Origin: Hyphomicrobiales bacterium
GTDB lineage: Bacteria; Pseudomonadota; Alphaproteobacteria; Rhizobiales; Devosiaceae
Length of the DNA stretch: 52,734 nucleotides
Assembly: GCA_004144345.1 (NCBI GenBank)
Contig: SEEL01000022.1
Coordinates: 1-52,734 of the forward strand
Direction: 5' to 3'
Shown: positions 1 to 11,300 of the stretch, in pieces
Layout of the letters: every line of letters starts with the position of its first letter
Position numbering within the stretch: the first letter of the stretch is position 1
The notes under the pieces: generated by a model
Databases searched by the model: none
What the model saw: the letters and a program-made list of their open reading frames with translations, nothing else
Told to the model about the DNA's origin: nothing
Position numbers and translations under genes: made by a program

Positions 1-46
1 TGCTTCGCATGGTCCCCCCTCCCCACAAGGGGGAGGGAGGGGCTCC
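1..46. repeat. Partial copy of a C/G-rich mosaic hairpin repeat, cut by the window edge
   Basis: The stretch GCTTCGC-ATGGTCCCCCCTCCCC is closely similar to the left arm of the longer element at 6076-6213, where the same block reads GGCTTCGCCGGTCCCCCCTCCCC. The small hairpin tip differs (TGC-TTC-GCA here, GGC-TTC-GCC there) but pairing is kept. A second fold, CTCCCC-ACAA-GGGGAG, follows. The element probably continues to the left of the window. No coding potential is seen in 1-131. Confidence 0.6.
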
Positions 47-72
47 ACTCAAGGTGCCCCATTCTGCGTACT

Positions 73-120
73 CGCAGTCGGCCCCCCTCCCCCGCGTCGC
101 GGGGGAGGAACCTGACTGCG
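73..120 (-). terminator. Strong hairpin just past the yejA stop
   Basis: Arms CCTCCCCCGCG (86-96) and CGCGGGGGAGG (98-108) are perfect inverted repeats of 11 bp around one base. Outer arms CGCAGTC (73-79) and GACTGCG (114-120) add 7 bp. It begins about 12 bases after the yejA stop codon on the minus strand. There is no T-run, so it is better described as a 3' end-stabilising or factor-assisted terminator structure than as a classic intrinsic terminator. It may also be part of the repeat family at the left edge. Confidence 0.5.
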
Positions 121-131
121 GACTCGGTGCT

Positions 132-1985
132 TTACTGCGCCACGCCGGTCTTGGCTGCTTTAGCTTCGTCGTACCACCAGACAGTGGGGAAGCCGTTGGA
201 GAACTCGGGCAGTTTGTCCGGGTGGCTGAAGCGGTCCCAGCGGGCGGCGCGGGTGTTGCGCAGCGTGTAGCTGGGGACGACGAAGTAATTGGCGAGCAGC
301 ACGCGGTCGAGCGCCGCGCTGGCTGCCAGCAACTCGTCGCGGTCCTTGGCGAAGATCACCTTGTTGATCAGCGCATCGACACCCGGATCGGCGATGCCGG
401 CATAGTTGGAGCTGTTCTCGTCATCGGCCGAGGATGAGCCGAAGTAGAAGTTCTGCTCATTACCCAACGACATCGACTGCGACCAGCCGGTGTAGATCAT
501 GTCGAAATCGCGCGAGCGGACGCGGTTGATGTACTCGGCCGAATCCACCGGCCGGATCGTCGCTTCGATGCCGAGCGAACGGAGATTGGTCTGCCACGCC
601 GTCGCCACCGGCTCGATAGTCGGCCCATTGAGCAGTATCTCGAAGGTGAAGGGCTGACCATTGGCATCGACACGCTGATTGCCATTGAGCGTCAGGCCGG
701 CCTCATCCAGGAGCGCGCTGGCGCGACGCAGATTTTCGCGCAGCTTTGCCGGATCGCCCGCCACCGGGTTCTTGTATACGGTGGTGAAAACGCTCGCCGG
801 CACGAGGTCTTTCACCTCGTTGAGGATGGCGAGTTCGGCGCCCTCGGGCAGGCCCTTCGAGGCAAAGGGCAGGCCGAAGAAGTAGGACCCGATGCGCTCA
901 TACTGCTCGTAGAACAGGGTTTTGTTCATGCTCTCGAAATCGAAGGCTTCGAGCAGTGCCTGGCGGACGCGGATATCCTTGAACTTGTCGATTCGGAGGT
1001 TAGGCACGAAGCCGACCATCAGGCCGCTATCGGCATAATCCTGCGGGAACAGTTCCTTGATCACGCGGCCATCCTGCGCGGCCGGGAAGTCGTAAGAATT
1101 GGCCCAGCGGGCGGCACGGTTTTCGAGCCACCAGTCGAAGCGGTCGCCCTTGAAGCCTTCGAAGGCGACGTCGAGGTCGCGGAAATATTCGTAGCGGATG
1201 TGGTCGAAATTGTTCTGGCCGATACCGATCGGCTCGTTGATGGCCCAATAGGCCGGGTCGCGCTCATAGGTGATGGAGGAGCCGGCGGCATATTCCTTCA
1301 TCTTGTAGGGGCCCGAGCCCATCGGCAGCTCGAGCGTCGAGGCGCCGATATTGCGCTGCTTGCCGCTGGCGTCGGTGCCTTCCCACCAATGCTGCGGCAG
1401 CACCAGCAGCTGGCCGAGAATGTTCGGCAGTTCGCGATTGTTGGTGGTCGAAAAGAAGAAGGTGATTTCGCCCGGAGCGGTGACCTCGACCTTATCGACA
1501 TCCTGATAATATTGCTGGACGTTCGGATTGATCGCCACCTGCCGCTCGAACGACCATTTGACGTCCTCGGCCGTGATCGGCTGGCCGTCCTGCCACTTCG
1601 CCTTCGGGTTGATGCGGAAGGTGGTCGACGAATAATCGGGCGGATAGGCCCAGGCTTCGGCGATATGGCCGTAAGAGGCGCTGGTGTCGTCGAGCGACCG
1701 CTTTGTCAGCGTCTCAAAGATGAGGCCGATGCCGGCACCCGCCTCGCCCTCGGGCAGGATCGGGTTGAACGTGTCGAAACTGCCCTGCGCATCGAGGCGC
1801 ACGAGGCCGCCCTTGGGCGCATCGGGGTTCACATAATCGAAGCGCGCAAAGCCGGCCGGATATTTCGGCTCACCCAGCAGTGACGTTGCATGGTGCCATT
1901 CACCATTCTGCGCCGGATCGGCAAAGGCGGGCGCGACGGTGAGGGCGAGGGCGGTGGCAAGGGACGCGAGCAGGAGCTTTGTCAT
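132..1985 (-). CDS. yejA: Peptide ABC transporter periplasmic binding protein, YejA type
   Basis: 617 residues, close to the length of E. coli YejA (about 600). An N-terminal signal peptide (positive MTK, hydrophobic stretch, cleavage near AFA-DPAQ) sends it to the periplasm. The body has the SBP_bac_5 pattern: a peptide-binding fold opening with a FDYVNPDAPKGG segment that is typical of the YejA branch, then WQDGQPITAEDVKWSFER. YejA-type proteins deliver peptides to the YejBEF permease; in enterobacteria this imports microcin C, and in rhizobia and Brucella it has been linked to resistance to host antimicrobial peptides. The ATG is preceded by GAGG at good spacing, 8 bases after the yejF stop. 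Here the binding protein is last in the operon (BEF-A), whereas in E. coli it is first. Confidence 0.9.
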   Translation of the reverse strand: MTKLLLASLATALALTVAPAFADPAQNGEWHHATSLLGEPKYPAGFARFDYVNPDAPKGGLVRLDAQGSFDTFNPILPEGEAGAGIGLIFETLTKRSLDDTSASYGHIAEAWAYPPDYSSTTFRINPKAKWQDGQPITAEDVKWSFERQVAINPNVQQYYQDVDKVEVTAPGEITFFFSTTNNRELPNILGQLLVLPQHWWEGTDASGKQRNIGASTLELPMGSGPYKMKEYAAGSSITYERDPAYWAINEPIGIGQNNFDHIRYEYFRDLDVAFEGFKGDRFDWWLENRAARWANSYDFPAAQDGRVIKELFPQDYADSGLMVGFVPNLRIDKFKDIRVRQALLEAFDFESMNKTLFYEQYERIGSYFFGLPFASKGLPEGAELAILNEVKDLVPASVFTTVYKNPVAGDPAKLRENLRRASALLDEAGLTLNGNQRVDANGQPFTFEILLNGPTIEPVATAWQTNLRSLGIEATIRPVDSAEYINRVRSRDFDMIYTGWSQSMSLGNEQNFYFGSSSADDENSSNYAGIADPGVDALINKVIFAKDRDELLAASAALDRVLLANYFVVPSYTLRNTRAARWDRFSHPDKLPEFSNGFPTVWWYDEAKAAKTGVAQ

Positions 1986-1993
1986 ACGGGCCT

Positions 1994-3654
<1,661 letters not shown>

Positions 3655-3658
<4 letters not shown>

Positions 3659-4836
3659 GTGAGTGTCTTTCGTGGGTCGAACGCATCGCGCACCGCTTCG
3701 CCGATGAACACCAGCGAGGCCAGCATGACCGAGAGCGTGATGAAGGCGGTGATGGCGAGCCACGGCGCCTGGAGGTTCGCCTTGCCCTGCGCCAGCAATT
3801 CGCCGAGCGAGGGCGACCCCGGCGGCAGGCCGAAGCCGAGATAGTCGAGCGAGGTGAGGGTGACCACCGAGCCGCTGAGGATGAAGGGCATGAAGGTGAG
3901 CGTCGACACCATGGCATTGGGCAGGAGGTGGTGCCAGATCACGGCGAAGTTGGAGCGACCCAGCGCGCGCGCCGCCTCGATATATTCGAGGTTTCGGCCG
4001 CGCAGGAACTCCGCTCTTACAAGCCCGACCAGTGTCACCCAGCTGAATAACAGCAGTATGGCGAGCAGGCTCCAGAAGCTGGGCGCAATGACACTCGAGA
4101 CAATCAGCAGCACGTAGAGTGAGGGGATCGATCCCCACAGGTCGATGAAGCGCTGCACGAGCAGATCCGTCCAGCCGGCGAAATAGCCCGACACGGCGCC
4201 GACCGCGATGCCGATGATCGAGGAGGACACGGTGAGCGCGAGGCCGAACAGCACGGAGATGCGGAAGCCATAGAGCAGGCGCGCCAGCACGTCGCGACCC
4301 TGGTCGTCGGTGCCCAGCCAGTGCCAATTGCCGATGACGCAGTCGGGGTCGGCATCGCCGAGAGGATAGGCGGGGCAGCGCTGGTCCGCCGGCATGGCCC
4401 AACTGGGCGGGGTCGGCGCGGCGCGCGGCAATTGGTTGTCGATCGTATCGTAGGAATAGCGGATGGGCGGGAACACCATCCAGCCATTGGCCTCGATCTC
4501 GTCACGGTTGAAGGGGTCGCGGTAATTGGTTGTCGCGAGGAAGCCGCCGAACTTCGCCTCGGGATAGTTCACCGCGAAGGGAAACAGCAGCTCGCCCTTG
4601 TAGCTGGCGACGATCGGCCGATCGCTGACGATGAATTCGGAGAACAGCGACAGGCCGAAAAGGATGGCGAACAGCCAGAGCGCGATGACGCCGCGTCGGT
4701 TGGCGGTGAAGGCGCGGAGGCGGCGCCGGGTGATCGGCGAGACGCGCGGCCGGGCGATCGGCGCCGATATGGCGATATCGGCCGGCGCCCACACCGGGCC
4801 GGAGAACGACAGCGCGCGGGCGAGGATGAGGCTCAT
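3655..4836 (-). CDS. yejE: Peptide ABC transporter permease, YejE type
   Basis: 393 residues, an inner-membrane permease of the BPD_transp_1 family. It has the features of YejE: an N-terminal OppC-like membrane helix after a basic stretch ([14 protein letters not shown]), then a large periplasmic loop with [21 protein letters not shown], then the [18 protein letters not shown] segment and five further helices. The EAA-type loop ([21 protein letters not shown]) contacts the ATPase YejF. The ATG overlaps the yejB stop (ATGA at 4833-4836) and its own stop overlaps the yejF start in the same way, so the three proteins are translationally coupled. It is a little longer than E. coli YejE (about 340). 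Confidence 0.9.
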
Positions 4837-5960
4837 AGCTCGCGGGTCTCGAAGTCGATACGCGGATCGACCCAGGCATAGGTCAGGTCGGAAACGAGGG
4901 TGATCACCATGCCGACCAGCGTGAAGATGTAGAGCGTCGCGAAGATGATCGGGTAATCGCGCCCGATCACCGCGTTGAAGCCGAGATAGCCAAGCCCATC
5001 GAGCGAGAAGATGGTCTCGATCAACAGTGCACCGCCGAAGAAGGAACCGATGAAGGCGCCGGGGAAGGTGGCGATGATGATCAGCATCGCATTTCGGAAC
5101 ACATGGCCATAGAGGATGCGGCCCTCGGTCAGCCCCTTGGCCCGCGCCGTGGTGACATATTGCTTGCGGATCTCATCGAGGAACGAGTTCTTGGTGAGCA
5201 ATGTCGCGGTGGCAAAAGCACCGACGGCCATTGCGAGGATCGGCAGCGTGATATGCCAGAGATAATCGAGGATCTGCTGCCACCAGGGGAGCGTTGCCCA
5301 GTTTGGCGACACCAGCCCCTTGAGTGGAAAGATGCTCCAGAAGCTGCCACCGGCAAACAGCACGATGAGCAGGATCGCAATGAGGAAGCCCGGCAACGCA
5401 TAACCGAGGACGATCACCGATGACGTCCACACATCGAAGCGCGAACCGTCCTTGACCGCCTTGCGGATGCCGAGCGGGATGGAGATGCCGTAGCTCAGCA
5501 GCGTCATCCAGAGGCCCAGCGTGATCGAGACCGGCAGCTTTTCCCTGATCAGGTCGATGACCGAGATGTCGCGGAAGAAGGAATTGCCGAAATCGAAGCG
5601 CAGATAGTTCCACATCATGGACAAGAAGCGCTCGACCGGCGGCTTGTCGAACCCGAAGCGCTGTTCGATCGCGGCGATGACTTTCGGGCTGAGGCCGGCG
5701 GCGCCGCGATAGGCGCTGTTGGCCGATCCGGCGTGCGTACCGGCGCTGGCGGGGCCGTTACCGCCACCGCCAACCTGGACGAGGTCGCCGGTACCGCCAG
5801 TGATGGCGGCGCTGATCGAATTGTTCTGTCCGCTCATGCGGGCAATGGCCTGCTCGACAGGTCCGCCGGGCGCGAACTGCACGATCGCGAATGAGATGAG
5901 CATAATCCCGAGCAGGGTCGGGATCATCAGCAGCAGACGTCGGACGATATAGGCGCCCAT
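4833..5960 (-). CDS. yejB: Peptide ABC transporter permease, YejB type
   Basis: 375 residues, first gene of the operon. [19 protein letters not shown] is the standard first helix of DppB/OppB permeases, followed by the FAPGGPVEQ motif. Between residues of about 40 and 85 lies a glycine/alanine-rich insert ([15 protein letters not shown] and onward) before the [11 protein letters not shown] segment; such an insert is characteristic of the YejB branch but here it is unusually glycine-rich. The EAA loop ([21 protein letters not shown]) is intact. The ribosome binding site is weak. Upstream, on the same strand, lie an inverted repeat (6001-6028) and a mosaic repeat that separate it from pbpC. Confidence 0.88.
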   Translation of the reverse strand: MGAYIVRRLLLMIPTLLGIMLISFAIVQFAPGGPVEQAIARMSGQNNSISAAITGGTGDLVQVGGGGNGPASAGTHAGSANSAYRGAAGLSPKVIAAIEQRFGFDKPPVERFLSMMWNYLRFDFGNSFFRDISVIDLIREKLPVSITLGLWMTLLSYGISIPLGIRKAVKDGSRFDVWTSSVIVLGYALPGFLIAILLIVLFAGGSFWSIFPLKGLVSPNWATLPWWQQILDYLWHITLPILAMAVGAFATATLLTKNSFLDEIRKQYVTTARAKGLTEGRILYGHVFRNAMLIIIATFPGAFIGSFFGGALLIETIFSLDGLGYLGFNAVIGRDYPIIFATLYIFTLVGMVITLVSDLTYAWVDPRIDFETREL

Positions 5961-6000
5961 CAGGGGTCCGTGTGCGAAGCAGTGAAAGATTTGTGACAGA

Positions 6001-6028
6001 GAAACGTGGCGAGATCACGCGACGTTTC
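6001..6028. promoter_or_regulatory. Inverted repeat upstream of yejB, possible operator
   Basis: Arms GAAACGT (6001-6007) and ACGTTTC (6022-6028) are perfect inverted repeats with 14 bases between them, about 40-70 bases upstream of the yejB start. An alternative inner pairing CGTG/CACG is also possible. The position suits a regulator site for the peptide importer. The regulator is not known, and no clear -35/-10 pair could be assigned. Confidence 0.3.
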
Positions 6029-6075
6029 ACCGCGCCGGGACAAAAGCGGGTGAGGGGGAGTTGTGCGTGTGACTC

Positions 6076-6213
6076 GCCCCACCCACCGGCTTCGCCGGTC
6101 CCCCCTCCCCGGTGGGGAGGGAGGGCTCCGTGAATGGGGCGCGATGGTTGCCTCTCCCTCCTCGGCGCGTAGCGCTGGGGAGGGGGGACCACGCGTAGCG
6201 TGGTGGGTGGGGC
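6076..6213. repeat. Mosaic palindromic repeat between yejB and pbpC (copy 1)
   Basis: The outer arms GCCCCACCCACC (6076-6087) and GGTGGGTGGGGC (6202-6213) are perfectly complementary. Inside them sit a small hairpin on each side (CCGGC-TTC-GCCGG; CACGC-GTA-GCGTG), then complementary inner arms GGTCCCCCCTCC and GGAGGGGGGACC, then a third hairpin (GGCGC-GTA-GCGC) flanked by CTCCC and GGGAG. The whole can fold into a branched cruciform. A second copy, carrying an extra insert, lies at 49307-49497. The element begins about 10 bases past the pbpC stop and may act as its transcript end. Confidence 0.8.
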
Positions 6214-6223
6214 CGACGCTGAC

Positions 6224-8356
6224 CTAGTCCAGAAACACCTTCACGGCGTCGGAGCGGCCCTTGGCGTCCACCACCGACACGGTGACGTAGCCGGGGCCGT
6301 CGGGGGTCCAGCTGCCCTGGCGGGTGAAGGCGGAGTGGCCGAAGGGCGCGCCATTGGCAAAGAAGGTGAAGGGCGGCTGGCCGTTGCGGACCTTGACGAT
6401 GAGTGGCTTGCCGCTGCCATCGGCGATGCCGAGATCGACATCGACGCCATCGGCGGGGAAGGCGATCTCGGGCGCGGCGTCGCGGGCGACGCGATTGTCA
6501 TTGGGATGGCGGAAGCGGCGGAGCGGTTCCGGCAGATCCGGATTGGCGGCGTTGATGGTGCCCTGCGGGGCGGCCGGGAAGGGTGTCACCGGGCCGATGC
6601 GGTCGAAGGCTTCGAACAGGATTGGCGCGGCGGCCTTGATGCCGGAGATGCCCGGCACGGGCACGCCGTCGGGACGGCCGACCCAGACGCCGATGACGTT
6701 CTTGCCGTCAAAGCCGATGGCCCAGGCGTCGCGATAGCCATAGGAGGTGCCGGTCTTGTAGGCGACGCGGCCGGCCGAGCCGTTGAGCGGCGGCGGGATC
6801 TCGCGGAGGATCGAGGAGACGTAATAGGCGGCGACCGGATCGAGCACGGGCGCCGCGAGCAGGCTGTTATCGACGCGCGGCGTGATGCCGTCGTTCAGCG
6901 TCACCGGCGAGCCGCCCCGGCCGATGGCGGCATAGAGCGAAACGAGATCGCGCAGCGTGACGCCGACGCCGCCGAGACCGACCGCGAGGCCGGGCGCCGT
7001 CTCCTGCGGCAGGATGGGGCGCGCATGGGCGCGATTCATGCGCGAGACGAGCCGCGCCGTGCCTACCGCATCGAGCACGACAACGGCGGGGATGTTGAGC
7101 GATTCCGTCAGCGCCTGCCGGATGGTCACGGTGCCGCGGGTGAAATTGTCGAAGTTCACGGGGACGTAGGCGCCGAAGGCCGTCGGGCGGTCCTCGATCA
7201 GGCTCTCGGGATGGGCGAGGCCGAGTTCGAAGCCGAGCCCGTAGATCAGCGGCTTCAGCGTCGAGCCGGGCGAGCGGACGGCCTTGGTCATGTCGACATA
7301 GCCATCGCTCTGCGTATTGAAGAGGCCGGACGAGCCGACCGAAGCGAGGATGTCGCCGCTCTCCTGGTCGGCGACGACGATGGCGACCGACACCTGCGGG
7401 CCGAGCGCGCCGGCACGCGACGCGCCGAGCTTTTCGAGCGCCTGCTGCAGCCTGCGGTCGATGGTGAGATCGAGGCGGCGCGCCTCGGGCCACGAGCGCA
7501 CGGCCTGCTGCGCCAGATGCGCGGCGAGCTTCGGAAATTCGCGGCGGGCCTTGGGCATCGGCTCAAGCTTGGCAGCGTCGGCTTCCTCTCGGCCGATGAG
7601 GCCTGAGGTGACCATGCGGTCGAGCACCATGTCGCGGCTGAGCTTGGCCGCCTTCGGATTGAGATCGGGCCGGCGTGCTTCGGGCGATTGCGGCAGCGCG
7701 ACGAGCAAAGCGCTCTCGGCCGTGGTGAGGCGCGTCGGCTCCTTGCCGAAATAGGCGAGGGAGGCGGCGCGCACGCCTTCGATATTGCCGCCATAGGGCG
7801 CGAGGGTGAGATAGAGCGTCAGGATCTGGTCCTTGCTCAGCTCGCTCTCGAGCCGGTCGGCATGGACCATCTGGCGGATCTTGCCGTCGAGGTTGCGGGT
7901 GCCGCCGCTGTTCTCGATGAGGCGCGCCACCTGCATGGTGAGGGTCGAACCGCCCGAGACGATCTTGCCGCCCGCGGTGATGTACTGGAAGCCGGCGCGG
8001 CCGATGCCGCTCCAGTCGATGCCATGATGGGTTTCGAAGCGCTGGTCTTCATAGGCCAGCAGCATGTCGATGAAACGCCGATCCACCTGGTCCGGCGTGA
8101 TCGGCAGACGCCAGCGGCCATCGGCGGTGGTGAAGGGGCGGAGCAGCAGCCCGTTGCGATCGACCACTTCGGCCGACACGGGCAGCGTCGCGATATCGGG
8201 CGTTAGGGGCAACGCGGCGGCGATCGTCTCGATCGCACTTCGCGTGTAGGCGACGCTGCCCACGGCGAGGCCGCCGAGGACGATGAGGCTCGCCGCGAAG
8301 AGGGGCGAGAAGCGCAGCTTGCGGCCGCGCTTCTGTTGTGTGGGTGCCGTGCTCAT
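6224..8356 (-). CDS. pbpC: Penicillin-binding protein 1C (bifunctional peptidoglycan synthase)
   Basis: 710 residues, slightly shorter than E. coli PBP1C. One N-terminal membrane anchor (FAASLIVLGGLAVGSVAY) is followed by a glycosyltransferase domain with the catalytic glutamate in YEDQRFETHHG (E103) and GGSTLTMQVAR. The transpeptidase domain has SxxK at S365 (SPGSTLKP), SxN in LTESLNIP, and KTG at K534 (YKTGTSYGYRD). The C-terminal 90 residues match the BiPBP_C domain specific to PbpC. Its ATG overlaps the stop of the alpha-2-macroglobulin gene (ATGA, 8353-8356). The fixed pairing is known in many Gram-negatives and is read as repair of peptidoglycan where the macroglobulin traps an invading protease. 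Confidence 0.95.
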   Translation of the reverse strand: MSTAPTQQKRGRKLRFSPLFAASLIVLGGLAVGSVAYTRSAIETIAAALPLTPDIATLPVSAEVVDRNGLLLRPFTTADGRWRLPITPDQVDRRFIDMLLAYEDQRFETHHGIDWSGIGRAGFQYITAGGKIVSGGSTLTMQVARLIENSGGTRNLDGKIRQMVHADRLESELSKDQILTLYLTLAPYGGNIEGVRAASLAYFGKEPTRLTTAESALLVALPQSPEARRPDLNPKAAKLSRDMVLDRMVTSGLIGREEADAAKLEPMPKARREFPKLAAHLAQQAVRSWPEARRLDLTIDRRLQQALEKLGASRAGALGPQVSVAIVVADQESGDILASVGSSGLFNTQSDGYVDMTKAVRSPGSTLKPLIYGLGFELGLAHPESLIEDRPTAFGAYVPVNFDNFTRGTVTIRQALTESLNIPAVVVLDAVGTARLVSRMNRAHARPILPQETAPGLAVGLGGVGVTLRDLVSLYAAIGRGGSPVTLNDGITPRVDNSLLAAPVLDPVAAYYVSSILREIPPPLNGSAGRVAYKTGTSYGYRDAWAIGFDGKNVIGVWVGRPDGVPVPGISGIKAAAPILFEAFDRIGPVTPFPAAPQGTINAANPDLPEPLRRFRHPNDNRVARDAAPEIAFPADGVDVDLGIADGSGKPLIVKVRNGQPPFTFFANGAPFGHSAFTRQGSWTPDGPGYVTVSVVDAKGRSDAVKVFLD

Positions 8357-11300
8357 GGCCCGGTCGACTGGACCTCGACGGTGCCGGCATCGGTGTTGCC
8401 GCGGAACTCCGGCCGGTACATGTCTTCAACCGTCGCGCCCGGCATCACGAAATTGCCTGGCGAGGTGGCACGCACCATGTAGGCGGTCGAGAAGTTCTCG
8501 AGCGCCGACTGGTAGCGGAAGGCGGCGACATATTGGTCGGTCCGCGATTCCACATGGGTCGGCATGGTGACGCTGATCCAGCTGAGCTCCGACACGCCAC
8601 CGGCCTGCGACAGATCCGGGTTCTCGATCTCGAAGCCGGCGGGCAGCGGATCGACGACCAGATACTGGCCCGAACCCAATTGCGTCGGCGTCATCGTGAG
8701 GATCACCACGAAGCGGTCATTCTGGTGGACGTCGGAGAGATCGGCCGGATTGCCATCGGGCGTGTAATAGCTGCGCTCGATGGTGAAGCCATTGTCGGTG
8801 GCCGGCGGCGGCTCGGTCGGGATACCGGTCACCGAAATCTTCATCTCGGTGGCGGTCGTGCCATTGTTGGTGATGGTCACCGGGCCGGTGTCGAACTCTT
8901 CCTGCATGTAGTGGCGATAGACCGTGCCATCGAGCGCCTGGCCATCGACGACGATCTTGCCGTCGCCGGTGGTGCGGGCGAGCGTCGAGGCCGCGATCAG
9001 CGTCCAGGCATCGTCCTGCGTCGAGGTCCAGCGGGCAAGGTCGCGGAGTTCGGCGAGCCGGCTGGTGAGCGCCGGGATGTCGACGCCACTGGGCTTGAAC
9101 TCACCCACAAGGGCAAGCACGGCCGCCGTGTCACGCAGCTGGCTGCCATAGTCGCGGCGGTAGCTGCGCGGGTCTTCCTTGATTTCGAGGGCATCGACGG
9201 CCGCCTGGAAGGCCTGGCTCGAGCGGGTGCGGTCGCCATAGAGGGCGAGCGCGGCGCCGAGCTGGGCCTTGGCGAGCGGCGTGCCGAAGCGGTCGAGCCG
9301 TGCCTCGAAATAGTAGCGGAGGTCACCGATGGCGGCACGGCCGGCGCGAGCCAGATCGTACAGCGCATAGGCGATGTCTTCGCCGCCGACCTCGAAGTCC
9401 GAGGCGTAGCTGAGCTGGTTGCCCAGATTGTCGAGCGCCATCGTCATCGCCTGTTCCGGCACGACGAAGCCCTTGACCTTGGCGCGGAGCAGGAACTCCG
9501 TGACATAGGAGTCGAGCCAGAGGTCGGTCCAGCTATAGGCGCCCCAGAGCCCGAAGCTGCCCGAGGACGTCTGCTTCGACAGCAGGTCCGCGATGGCATC
9601 CTTGATGCGCTGGTCGAGCTCGGCATCGGTGCCGAGACCCAGGGCATTGGCCACGTCGTTGAGGTAGAGCAGCGGCATGGCGCGGCTGGTCACCTGCTCG
9701 GCGCAACCATAGGGGTAGCGGTCGAGCTGCAACAGCAGCTGCGGCACGTCGAGGCGGGAGACCGGCCCAACAGCCAGCGTCAGGAAGCCGGTGTTGTTGA
9801 CGATCTTGGCAAAGCGCTCCTGCTCGAGCGAGACGGTCTCGCCCGGCGCGAGCGGGATCAGTTCGCTGGTCGTCTGCTCGGCGGCGATGGCGCGGACGCC
9901 CAGCGTCAGCTCCTTCACCATCGAGACGCCATCGGGCTGGGTGATGATGACCTTGAGGTCATTGTTGCCGATGCGCGTGCCGGTGAGGCCGAGATTGAGC
10001 GCGGTGCGCTCACCCTGGGCAAGATCGAAGCTGCTGGTCGGCACGTCGGTCGAGAGGCCATCCTGGGTGATCAGCTCGACCTTGTAGGTGCCGGCCGGAC
10101 CCGAGATGTTGTTGACCTCGACGAGGAGACGCGAGCTGTCGTCGAGACGGAGGAACCGCGGCGGGCTCATCGTCACGACTACCGGATCGCGCACATAGAC
10201 GTCCTGCTGCGCATGGCCGACGGCACTATCCGTCCACGCCATCGCCATCAGGCGCGCCGTACCCGCGAAGTCGGGCATGTCGAAGCTGATTTCGGCGGTG
10301 CCATCGGCCCCGACCTCGACGATGCCCGAATGCAGCGCGAGCAGCACGGACGTTGCCGGCGGCGTCGACAGGCGGCCGCCCGAGCCGTCACCACCGACGC
10401 GCAACGCGCCGGCCATGCCCTGGGTCGGGTCGATCAGCATGCCGTAGAGATCGCGGAACTCGACGCCGAGCTGGCGCTGGCCGAAATAATAGCCATCGGG
10501 ATCGGGCGTCTGGTAGCGCGTCAGGTTGAGGATCCCGAGATCGACCGCCGCGACGGCCACATAGGCCTTTTCGCCCGGCTTCACATTGGCAAGCTTCACC
10601 TTGGTGGTGAAGGCCTGCCGCGGCAGCGTCGATTCCGGCGCCTCGAAGCTCACATCGAGCTTGCGGTCGGCGGGATCGACATCGGCATAAGCGAGGCCCA
10701 GCGCGCGCGCCGGCATCCGCTTTTCGGCGGCGTCGGACGGACGGTAGAGGATCGCCGTGACATAGGCGCCCGGCCCCCAGCTCTCGTTGACGGTGAGCGG
10801 CACGGTGGTGCCGCCTTCCGGCACCTCGACGGCATGCATCTCGATGATGCGGTCATCGACCACCATCACGAGGGCCGTGCCGGCGAACTGCGGATCGAGC
10901 TTCAGATTGGCGGTCTCGCCGATCTTGTAGGTGGGCTTGTCGAGCACGACGCGGAGCGTATCCGGCGTGTCCGACCCGGCCTGGGCGTAGTAATAGCCGG
11001 CGTAGAATTTGTAGCTCGACGAGGTCGCGCCGCTGCCGGTGCTTTCCACTTCGAGCAGATACTGGCCCCAGGTCACAGGCGCCGAAATGCCGACCGGTCC
11101 ACCGGCCTTGGCATCGACGGTACCGTCGGCGATCTGGCGCGTCGTGGTGATCGCTTCCCACTGCCAGGTGCCATTGTTGCGGTACCATTGGTAATTGGTC
11201 TCGATGCGCGACAGCGTCCACCTGATGCCATCCTTGTCGATCGCCTTGTTGTCGGGCGAGACGGCAATGATGTCGAAGCTCGCGCTGGAGTTTTCGGCGA